In this document: in pieces, positions 6,484 through 12,012 of the stretch | Layout: each line of letters begins with the position of its first letter | How positions within the stretch are numbered: the first letter of the stretch is position 1 | The notes under the pieces: model-generated | The model's database searches: none | What the model saw: only the letters and a program-made list of their open reading frames with translations | What the model was told of the DNA's origin: nothing | NCBI GenBank assembly: GCA_946481235.1 | Contig: CAMLME010000047.1 | Location: forward strand, 1 to 12,012 | Source of the DNA: an uncultured Methylobacillus sp. | GTDB lineage: Bacteria > Pseudomonadota > Gammaproteobacteria > Burkholderiales > Methylophilaceae | Length of the DNA stretch: 12,012 bases | Direction: 5' to 3' | Translations under genes and position numbers: made by a program

Positions 6484-7359
6484 GCCAAGCATTTTCGTAA
6501 ACATGGCGATCATCAGGCTGGACAGTGTAAGGATGGAGCCGGTGGTCCAGCGGAAATACCGATCAAATTTATCCTCCCGCCGGAGCGCTTCCGCGCGAAG
6601 AGTTTCGATCTGGTGGTCGATGTATCCCCGCAATTGGTCGGTGTACTTGCGCTGCTCAGCGATCTGCCTGTCAGCATGTTCGCGCAGTTCCGCAACTTGG
6701 CGATCAGTGTGGTCACGCGCGTTTTCGCCTTGTTCGACAATGCACTGGCGGAGCTCGGCCACTTGGTGATCAGTGTGATCACGCGCGTTTTCGCCTTGTT
6801 CGACACTGCACTGGCGGAGCTCGGCCACTTGGTGATCAGTGTGATCACGCGCGTTTTCGCCTTGTTCGACAATGCACTGGCGGAGCTCAGCCACTTGGTG
6901 ATCAGTGTGATTACGTGCGTTTTCGCTTTGTTCGACAATGTACTGGCGGAGCTCAGCCACTTGGTGATCAGTGTGATTACGTGCGTTTTCGTTTTGTTCG
7001 ACAATGTACTGGCGGAGCTCGGCCACTTGATGATCAGTGTGATCACGTAATTTTTCGACTTGTTCGCAAGTGTATTTACGTAGCTCGGCAACTTGGCGAT
7101 CAGTGTGGTCCCGTAACTTTTCAACCTGTTCGTCGGAATTTTTTCTGAGCTCGGCGACTTGGGCGTCGGTGCGGTCACGCTGGGCAGCGAGGTTCTTCTC
7201 ATGTCTTTCACGTTGCAGCTCAGAGCATTCGCGTTGCTCAGCATTGATTTGGCGAATTTCGATGAGAATGCGCTCGTAGGAATCCTTGAGTTCGGCGATT
7301 GAAACACTCTGGGTATCCACGCTTACCTCCAGCTTTGCAATTTTTGCGTCATTCTCCAT
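6475..7359 (-). CDS. Tandem-repeat coiled-coil protein with C-terminal membrane anchor
   Basis: This 294-residue protein is almost wholly helical. Residues about 1-60 form a heptad-like coiled coil (IAKLEVSVDTQSVSIAELKD). Residues 62-237 are eight 22-residue units, consensus DHTDHQVAELRQ plus a ten-residue part ending VEQGENAR; 22 residues is two hendecads, which favours a long extended coiled coil. A partial unit follows, then EALRREDKFDRYF and a hydrophobic segment TTGSILTLSSLMIAM (about 272-286) near the C-terminus. The layout resembles bacterial DUF1640-like anchored coiled-coil proteins, though I cannot assign a family. ATG at 7359 is preferred, with GGAGG 5 nt upstream; a GTG at 7371 is in frame but would overlap that SD. 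Odd features are the near-identical central repeats, Cys in several units, and a 9-bp convergent overlap with the phosphoesterase gene. Confidence 0.82.
   Translation of the reverse strand: MENDAKIAKLEVSVDTQSVSIAELKDSYERILIEIRQINAEQRECSELQRERHEKNLAAQRDRTDAQVAELRKNSDEQVEKLRDHTDRQVAELRKYTCEQVEKLRDHTDHQVAELRQYIVEQNENARNHTDHQVAELRQYIVEQSENARNHTDHQVAELRQCIVEQGENARDHTDHQVAELRQCSVEQGENARDHTDHQVAELRQCIVEQGENARDHTDRQVAELREHADRQIAEQRKYTDQLRGYIDHQIETLRAEALRREDKFDRYFRWTTGSILTLSSLMIAMFTKMLGLY
6649..7176 (-). repeat. Eight tandem 66-bp coding repeats
   Basis: Eight in-frame 66-bp units encode the 22-residue repeats. The five central units (6715-7044) are nearly identical at DNA level, differing by a few substitutions (for example GATCACGCG versus GATTACGTG), whereas the three outer units (6649-6714 and 7045-7176) are clearly diverged. 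Such a centre-to-edge gradient is expected from recent duplication by slippage or unequal crossing-over. Copy number is likely to vary among strains. Because 66 is divisible by three, all frames stay open across the block, producing spurious ORFs on both strands. Confidence 0.92.
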
Positions 7360-7427
7360 AGCCGCCTCCACTGGTCATTGCGCTACTCTGCCGCAGGACG
7401 GGTGGGTGCGTTTTGAGCTTGGACAGC

Positions 7428-7449
7428 AAAGGCGGAGGAAAGTTCCGCC
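7428..7449 (-). terminator. Weak hairpin after the second VOC gene
   Basis: On the minus strand GGCGGA and TCCGCC (plus positions 7444-7449 and 7431-7436) form a 6-bp GC stem with a 7-nt loop, followed by only TTT. It starts a few bases after the VOC stop codon and before the coiled-coil gene. It could be a weak terminator or attenuator. Confidence 0.35.
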
Positions 7450-7452
7450 GAT

Positions 7453-7809
7453 TTAGCCGGAACGGTGGCTGACCTCGATCAGCACGCCGCCGGGAGCGCG
7501 GCACCAGAAGCCCAGGCAGCCATAGCTGACGGCGGGAGCGGGTGGCAGCGGCAGGCCGGCGTCGGCCAGGCGCTGGTAGGCCGCGTGGACCGCATCGTCG
7601 GATGGCTGCAGGAAGCCGATGTGGAACCCGGCCGGATAGTCGACCTGCGTGGCAGCCTGCTGCAGGATCAGCGCAAAGCCGCCTTCGCCGCGCAGGATCG
7701 CCATCCCCTGGGCCGGCGCGGGCACGCGTTCAAAGCCGAAACCCCGTTGGAAGTAGTCTGCCGCGGCTTCCAGGTCCGATACGGGCAAATCAATATGGTT
7801 AAGCTGCAT
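7453..7809 (-). CDS. VOC-family (glyoxalase-like) protein
   Basis: This 118-residue VOC-fold protein opens with MQLNHIDLPVSDLEAAADYFQRGFGF, the standard first strand and helix. Candidate metal ligands are H5 (NHIDL), H63 (FHIGF) and E112 (GVLIEVSH), the usual His/His/Glu positions, so a metal-dependent lyase, isomerase or dioxygenase chemistry is possible. The length is near minimal for the fold. GGAG lies 7 nt before the ATG. It is unlike the VOC protein at 4616, which has Asn in place of the first His, so the two are not recent duplicates. It is divergent from the outer-membrane channel gene with a 61-bp spacer, and the coiled-coil gene lies 93 bp downstream on the same strand. Substrate unknown. 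Confidence 0.87.
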   Translation of the reverse strand: MQLNHIDLPVSDLEAAADYFQRGFGFERVPAPAQGMAILRGEGGFALILQQAATQVDYPAGFHIGFLQPSDDAVHAAYQRLADAGLPLPPAPAVSYGCLGFWCRAPGGVLIEVSHRSG

Positions 7810-7870
7810 TGTTGATCTCCGGTATTAATGGCATATTCCTATCCTACGTGAGAAACGCTCGGAGAGCCTG

Positions 7871-8614
7871 ATGCGAAAGATTGTAGTGTGTGCCCTGGCC
7901 TTGCCCCTGTGCTGCGCAGCGGCTGAACCCGACGATTGGATCGGCACCGACCGCCCCGACTTCGTGGATGCGCCGGATGTGGTGGGCAAAGGCCGCGTGC
8001 AGCTGGAGACCGGCTTCCTGCAATCGAAAGAGGCGCGCAGCACGCCATGGCTGTTGCGGATCGGCGCGACGGACGATCTGGAGTTGCGCCTGGAGTCCGA
8101 TGGCCGCCTGACCAACCGTAGCGACCCGTCCCGCGCGCGCGGCTGGGGCGATGCCGCGCTGAGCGTCAAATGGCAGCTGCGTGAAGGCGGGGGCGGTACG
8201 CCATCGCTTGGCCTGATCATGCAAGCCGATTTTGCAAGCGGCTCGCGCGCATTCAAGGGCAATGGCACGCGCCCATCGTTCCGCGTGCCGATCGAGTGGG
8301 ATTTGCCGCACGACCTGAACCTGGGCCTGATGCCCGGCTATTACCTCGACCGGGATGAGCGCGGGCGCCATGTCCCGACCGCCATGCTGGGCGTCACGCT
8401 GGCCAACAATGTCGGCGAGCGCGCCTACACTTTCGTCGAGCTGGCAGCGCCGCGCATTGCCCGCTCGCGCGATGGCGGCACCCCGGCCAGCTTCGACTTT
8501 GGCGGCGGTTATTCGCTGACGCGCGACCTGCACGTCGACGCCGGCATCATGCTTGGCCTTAACCAGCGCACGCCGGACCTGGCGTTCACGGTCGGCTTGT
8601 CGGTGCGGCTATGA
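7871..8614 (+). CDS. Outer-membrane MetA-type transporter/channel (Phenol_MetA_deg-like)
   Basis: This 247-residue protein has a Sec signal peptide (MRKIVVCALALPLCCAAA, cut near residue 18). The mature N-terminus carries the family signature TDRPDF-VDAPDVVGKGRVQLETGF. The rest consists of alternating strands ending in FTVGLSVRL, fitting a small outer-membrane beta-barrel; the last residue is Leu rather than the common Phe. The family is named after a meta-pathway phenol degradation protein and is thought to pass hydrophobic or other small molecules, but most members are uncharacterised. GGAG lies 6 nt before the ATG. Its stop codon overlaps the patatin start (ATGA), so the two are translationally coupled and probably act in one process. 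Confidence 0.85.
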   Translation: MRKIVVCALALPLCCAAAEPDDWIGTDRPDFVDAPDVVGKGRVQLETGFLQSKEARSTPWLLRIGATDDLELRLESDGRLTNRSDPSRARGWGDAALSVKWQLREGGGGTPSLGLIMQADFASGSRAFKGNGTRPSFRVPIEWDLPHDLNLGLMPGYYLDRDERGRHVPTAMLGVTLANNVGERAYTFVELAAPRIARSRDGGTPASFDFGGGYSLTRDLHVDAGIMLGLNQRTPDLAFTVGLSVRL

Positions 8615-9684
8615 AGAAGGGCACGCAAGGGCAGGTGGTGCTGGTATTGCAGGGTGGCGGCGCGCTCGGCGCTTACCAGCTCGGCGTCTACCAGGCGTTG
8701 CACGAAGCCGGCGTCGAACCGGACTGGGTGATCGGCACCTCGATCGGTGCGCTGAATGGCGCCATCATCGCCGGCAATCCGCCGGAACAACGCTTGCCGC
8801 GCCTGCGCGCATTCTGGGAAACCATGGAGCGGCAAGGCATGTTCGGCGCGTTGCCGCCGCTGCTTGCCAATGCGCTGACGCTGACCCAGGGTATCCCCGC
8901 CTTCTTCGATCCCAACCCCATCGCCTGGTGGAACCCCGCCGCGCCGCTGGGCGTGGAGAATGCAGCCTTCTACCGCACCAACGCATTGCGTGGCACGCTG
9001 GAAGGGCTGGTGGACCTGAAGTACCTCAACGAACGCCACACGCGCCTGACCGTGGGCGCGGTGAACGCGCGCAATGGCGTGATGCGCTACTTCGACACCC
9101 GCAAGGAGGCGCTGGATTTGTCCCATGTGATCGCGTCGGGCGCCATTCCGCCGGCCTTCCCGGCGGTGCGCATCGGCAGCGAGCCGTACTGGGATGGCGG
9201 CATCTATTCCAACACACCGATCGAGGCCGTGCTCGATGACGAGCCGCGCCGCGATTCGCTGATTTTCTCGGTGCAGGTGTGGAATCCGGACGGCAGTGAA
9301 CCGCAAAGCGTGCTCGATGTGCTCGAGAAGCACAAGGAAATCCAGTACGCCAGCCGGGCCAGCCACATCGAGCAGCAACGCAAGCTGCACCGCTTGCGCC
9401 ACGTGATCCGTCAGCTGGCCATGAAGTTGCCGGAAGAGGTGCGCAGCTCGCCGGAAGTGCGCGACTTGGCCCTATGGGGCTGCGGTACCGCCATGCAGGT
9501 GGTGCTGCTCAAGGCGCCACGCCTCAGTTGCGAGGACCACACCAAGGACATCGATTTCTCAAGCGCGGGCATCAGCCAGCGCTGGCAGGCCGGCTACGCG
9601 GACATGCAACGCGCATTGCGGGCGCGCCCCTGGGCCGAGGGCGTGGATCCGATTGAAGGCATTGCCATCCACGAACATTTTTAA
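8611..9684 (+). CDS. Patatin-like phospholipase with DUF3734-type C-terminus
   Basis: This 357-residue serine hydrolase has a patatin core: oxyanion loop GGGALGAY (15-22), nucleophile elbow G42-T-S44-I-G46, and catalytic Asp in D195-G-G197 (YWDGGIYSNTP). The dyad S44/D195 is intact. After about residue 215 the C-terminus (FSVQVWNPDGSEP, then HIEQQRKLHRLRHVI and a WQAGYADM segment) matches what I know of DUF3734, which follows patatin in many proteobacteria. No signal peptide is seen, so it acts in the cytoplasm or at the inner membrane, likely cleaving acyl esters of phospholipids or storage-lipid-like substrates. It starts within the stop codon of the outer-membrane channel gene. Its end overlaps the left part of the OxyR-type site of the catalase gene. 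Confidence 0.92.
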   Translation: MKKGTQGQVVLVLQGGGALGAYQLGVYQALHEAGVEPDWVIGTSIGALNGAIIAGNPPEQRLPRLRAFWETMERQGMFGALPPLLANALTLTQGIPAFFDPNPIAWWNPAAPLGVENAAFYRTNALRGTLEGLVDLKYLNERHTRLTVGAVNARNGVMRYFDTRKEALDLSHVIASGAIPPAFPAVRIGSEPYWDGGIYSNTPIEAVLDDEPRRDSLIFSVQVWNPDGSEPQSVLDVLEKHKEIQYASRASHIEQQRKLHRLRHVIRQLAMKLPEEVRSSPEVRDLALWGCGTAMQVVLLKAPRLSCEDHTKDIDFSSAGISQRWQAGYADMQRALRARPWAEGVDPIEGIAIHEHF

Positions 9685-9710
9685 CTATCGAATTCATAGT
9701 TTTAATCAAA
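9674..9710 (+). promoter_or_regulatory. OxyR-type operator upstream of katA
   Basis: The OxyR consensus is two ATAGntnnnanCTAT halves separated by 7 bp. Here the two inner quarter-sites are exact: CTAT (9685-9688), 7 bp, ATAG (9696-9699). The outer quarters are weaker: AACA (9674-9677) and CAAA (9707-9710). All four spacer positions fit (T at 9679, A at 9683, T at 9701, A at 9705). The site abuts the -35 region of the catalase promoter, the usual place for OxyR activation. OxyR is not encoded in the window. Confidence 0.65.
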
Positions 9711-9739
9711 TTTATTAATTGCCTTTGTCTCTTTAGAAT
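9711..9739 (+). promoter_or_regulatory. katA promoter (-35 TTTATT, -10 TAGAAT)
   Basis: TAGAAT (9734-9739) matches the -10 consensus in five of six positions. At 17-bp spacing the -35 is TTTATT (9711-9716), a poor match, as expected for an activator-dependent promoter. The OxyR-type site ends at 9710, directly next to it. Transcription would start near 9746, giving a leader of about 25 nt. Confidence 0.55.
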
Positions 9740-9770
9740 GATTTCACCGATCACATGAAGGAGCAAAGCA

Positions 9771-11234
9771 ATGAGCCACACCCCAATTACCACCGCATCC
9801 GGCATCCCGGTCGCAGATAACCAGAATTCCCTCACGGCCGGCCCGCGCGGCCCCGTCCTGCTGCAGGACTTCCACCTGATTGAAAAGCTCCAGCATTTCA
9901 ACCGTGAACGCATCCCGGAACGTGTGGTGCACGCCAAAGGCTCCGGAGCCTACGGTACCTTCACCGTTACCCACGATATCAGCCGCTATACCAAGGCCAG
10001 GCTGTTCTCCGCGATCGGCAAGCAGACCGAGACCTTCGTTCGCTTTTCCACCGTCGGCGGCGAGCGTGGCAGCGCCGACACCGAGCGCGATCCGCGCGGC
10101 TTCGCGGTGCGTTTTTACACCGAGGAAGGCAACTGGGACCTGGTGGGCAACAACACACCGATGTTCTTCATCAAGGACGGCATCAAGTTCCCCGACTTCA
10201 TCCACACCCAGAAGCGCGACCCGCAGACCAACCTGAAATCGCCGACCATGATGTTCGATTTCTGGAGCCGTACGCCGGAATCGCTGCACCAGGTCACCAT
10301 GCTGTTCAGCGACCGTGGCACGCCGGATGGCTATCGTCACATGGACGGTTTTGGCAGCCATACCTTCAGCTTGATTAATGCTGCCGGCGAGCGTGTCTAC
10401 GTGAAGTGGCATTTGAAGACGAAACAGGGCATCCGGAACCTGAGCGCGGCCGACGCGGTACGGCTGGCGGGCTCCGATCCGGACCACGCTCAGCGCGATC
10501 TGTTCCAGGCTATCGCCAACGGCGACTTCCCGCAGTGGGATGTGAAGCTGCAGGTGGCGACCGAGCAGGAATTGGCAGCGTGGGAACAGCGCACGGGCTG
10601 GAACCCATTCGACCTGACCAAGGTGTGGCCGCATGCGGATTTCCCGCTGATCCCGGTCGGCGTGCTGGAATTGAACCGCAATCCGGTCAATTACCATGCG
10701 GAGGTGGAGCAGGCCGCGCTGTCGCCGGCCAATGTGGTGCCGGGGATGGGGTATTCGCCGGACAAGATGCTGCAGGCGCGCTTGTTCGCTTATCACGATG
10801 CGCAGTTGTACCGGGTAGGTACCAACCATCAGCAACTGCCGGTCAATGCGCCGCGATGCCCGTTCCATCATCAGCAGCGCGACGGGGCGATGGCGCTGGG
10901 TGCCGGTGGGGCGGAACAGAACTATGCGGCGACCGAGGCGGCGGGCTCCAATCCGCAGGGAATGGGACATGGGGAGCCGGTGCTGGCGCTGCATGGCGGG
11001 GCAGGGCGTTACGATGGGCGCGGCAGGGAGGATGATTACACCCAGGCCGGCAACCTTTTCCGTTTGTTGCCTGAGCAGGAGAAACAGAACCTGTTCGAGA
11101 ATATCGCGGGGCCTTTGAGCCAGGTCAGCGATGAGATTATCCAGCGCCAGCTGGGGCATTTCGACAAGGCGGATGCAGCCTACGGCGCCGGGGTGCGCGC
11201 TGCGTTGAAAGCGCGCGGGCGCAACGTTGACTGA
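9771..11234 (+). CDS. katA: Monofunctional heme catalase (clade 3, small subunit)
   Basis: This 487-residue catalase converts H2O2 to water and oxygen in the cytoplasm. The catalytic His54 lies in RVVHAKGSGAYG and the distal Asn127 in VGNNTPMFF. The proximal heme ligand Tyr341, with Arg337, lies in RLFAYHDAQLYR. The N-terminal TTASGIPVADNQNSLTAGPRGPVLLQD and total length are typical of clade 3 KatA-type enzymes with heme b, which usually bind NADPH. AAGGAG sits 7 nt before the ATG. No signal peptide is present. An OxyR-type site and a weak -35/good -10 promoter lie just upstream, so induction by peroxide is expected. A perfect hairpin lies 28 bp after the stop codon. Confidence 0.96.
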   Translation: MSHTPITTASGIPVADNQNSLTAGPRGPVLLQDFHLIEKLQHFNRERIPERVVHAKGSGAYGTFTVTHDISRYTKARLFSAIGKQTETFVRFSTVGGERGSADTERDPRGFAVRFYTEEGNWDLVGNNTPMFFIKDGIKFPDFIHTQKRDPQTNLKSPTMMFDFWSRTPESLHQVTMLFSDRGTPDGYRHMDGFGSHTFSLINAAGERVYVKWHLKTKQGIRNLSAADAVRLAGSDPDHAQRDLFQAIANGDFPQWDVKLQVATEQELAAWEQRTGWNPFDLTKVWPHADFPLIPVGVLELNRNPVNYHAEVEQAALSPANVVPGMGYSPDKMLQARLFAYHDAQLYRVGTNHQQLPVNAPRCPFHHQQRDGAMALGAGGAEQNYAATEAAGSNPQGMGHGEPVLALHGGAGRYDGRGREDDYTQAGNLFRLLPEQEKQNLFENIAGPLSQVSDEIIQRQLGHFDKADAAYGAGVRAALKARGRNVD

Positions 11235-11262
11235 AAACCGGCGCTGCGACCGTCGCGTCAAA

Positions 11263-11289
11263 GGTGTCTGACCCTGAGGGTCAGACACC
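11263..11289. repeat. Perfect 12-bp hairpin GGTGTCTGACCC / GGGTCAGACACC
   Basis: GGTGTCTGACCC (11263-11274), loop TGA, GGGTCAGACACC (11278-11289): a perfect inverted repeat 28 bp after the katA stop. No T-run follows on plus (CGGGTTACC), so it is not a canonical intrinsic terminator. From memory, this sequence recurs between genes in Massilia-like genomes, which would make it a REP-like dispersed element; no second copy is present in this window. Confidence 0.75.
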
Positions 11290-11353
11290 GGGTTACCGGT
11301 TTGGATGTGTACAATAACGGTTCCGATCAACCAAGCACCTGAACGGTACCGCA

Positions 11354-12012
11354 ATGACCATCAAAATCAGCCAGAATTTCGACTCTGGCGCCATCGAAGT
11401 AGTCCGCGCCGACGGCGCTGCCAACATCGAACTGAAGCTCCGCAAGGACAACGCCGCCGACATCCACCAGTGGTTCCACTTCCGCGTGCAAGGTGCGCGT
11501 GGCGAAGCGCTGACGATGAAATTCCTGAACGCCGGCGAAGCCACCTACGCCAAAGGCTTCGAGGACTACAACGCCTGCGCCAGCTACGACGGCGAGAACT
11601 GGTTCCGCGTCCCGACTTCCTTCGACGGCCAGGTGATGACCGTCAAGCACACGCCGCACAACGACAGCGTCTACTACGCCTACTTCGAGCCGTACTCGTG
11701 GGAACGCCACCTGCGCCTGCTGGGCGAAGTGGCCGAGAACCCGATCGCGCGCGTGCTCGATATCGGCTCCTCGGTCGATGGCCGCGACATGAACCTGGTG
11801 GTGATTGGCGAGCCGGAAGCGGAAAAGAAAATCTGGTTCATCGCGCGCCAGCACCCTGGCGAGTCGATGGCCGAATGGTTCATCGAAGGCCTGGTCGACT
11901 CCCTGCTGGACGATGCCAACCCGATTTCGCGCAAACTGCTGCAGCGCTGCTGCTTCTACATCGTGCCGAACATGAACCCGGACGGCTCCGTGCGCGGCAA
12001 CCTGCGCACCAA
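11354..12012 (+). CDS. M14 cytosolic-type carboxypeptidase (N-terminal part, cut by window end)
   Basis: The first 219 codons are present and the frame runs open past the window. Residues about 5-122 form the beta-sandwich N-domain found in cytosolic carboxypeptidases (IEVVRADGAANIELKLRKD, WFHFRVQG, HNDSVYYAYFEPYSWERH). The M14 zinc-peptidase domain begins near 132 (ARVLDIGSSVDGRDMNLVVIG). The first two zinc ligands are H167 and E170 in RQHPGESMAEW, and NMNPDGSVRGN (206-216) is the substrate-binding stretch. The third His and the catalytic Glu lie beyond the window. There is no signal peptide, as in the AGBL/CCP-like group, which removes C-terminal residues such as glutamate from proteins; bacterial substrates are poorly known. 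The ATG lacks a clear SD. A TACAAT (11310-11315) could be its -10 box, without a convincing -35. Confidence 0.9.
   Translation, partial: MTIKISQNFDSGAIEVVRADGAANIELKLRKDNAADIHQWFHFRVQGARGEALTMKFLNAGEATYAKGFEDYNACASYDGENWFRVPTSFDGQVMTVKHTPHNDSVYYAYFEPYSWERHLRLLGEVAENPIARVLDIGSSVDGRDMNLVVIGEPEAEKKIWFIARQHPGESMAEWFIEGLVDSLLDDANPISRKLLQRCCFYIVPNMNPDGSVRGNLRT

Noticed and set aside
6613..7050. Plus-strand hydrophobic repeat protein (145 codons) across the 66-bp repeats
   Set aside because: The repeat length is divisible by three, so all frames stay open. No SD is seen, and the minus-strand frame gives a sensible coiled coil with SD and anchor.
9744..11354. 536-codon open frame on the minus strand across the catalase gene
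   Set aside because: It is antisense to a fully motif-verified catalase. The product is His/Arg/Gln-rich without any family features, the usual result of GC-rich third positions.

Overview
The window looks like chromosomal DNA of a GC-rich betaproteobacterium. It is most likely Burkholderiales, perhaps the Massilia/Duganella branch of Oxalobacteraceae. That placement is an inference from codon use, gene families and a GGTGTCTGACCC/GGGTCAGACACC hairpin that I associate from memory with that group; no database was consulted. There are no IS elements, CRISPR arrays, phage genes or rRNA genes, and all genes appear intact except the last, which the window end cuts.

Layout, left to right. (1) tRNA-Pro(GGG) with an encoded CCA and its own terminator. 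(2) A minus-strand pair: a KfrA-type DNA-binding protein followed by a CPA2-type cation/proton antiporter. Operator-like palindromes lie in front of each gene. (3) A plus-strand gene for a 711-residue orphan protein rich in Cys and Trp, closed by a perfect hairpin terminator. (4) Small genes: a VOC/glyoxalase-like protein, a 70-residue membrane-anchored protein, and a 73-residue lipoprotein on the minus strand. (5) A metallophosphoesterase converging on, and overlapping by 9 bp, a minus-strand gene for a coiled-coil protein built from eight 22-residue repeats with a C-terminal membrane anchor. Upstream of the latter on the same strand is a second VOC protein. (6) A translationally coupled pair: an outer-membrane MetA-type channel and a patatin-like phospholipase with a DUF3734-type tail. 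(7) A clade 3 monofunctional catalase preceded by a good OxyR-type operator and a TAGAAT -10 box. (8) After a 12-bp perfect hairpin, the first 219 codons of an M14 cytosolic-type carboxypeptidase.

Most genes act independently. Supported functional links are KfrA-like regulator plus antiporter (probable operon), outer-membrane channel plus patatin (ATGA overlap), and OxyR control of catalase. The least understood items are the 711-residue protein, whose central beta module seems split by a long Trp/Cys/Pro-rich insertion, and the expanding 66-bp repeat gene. I see no clear multi-gene undescribed system; the novelty is in these two orphan proteins and several cis-acting palindromes.
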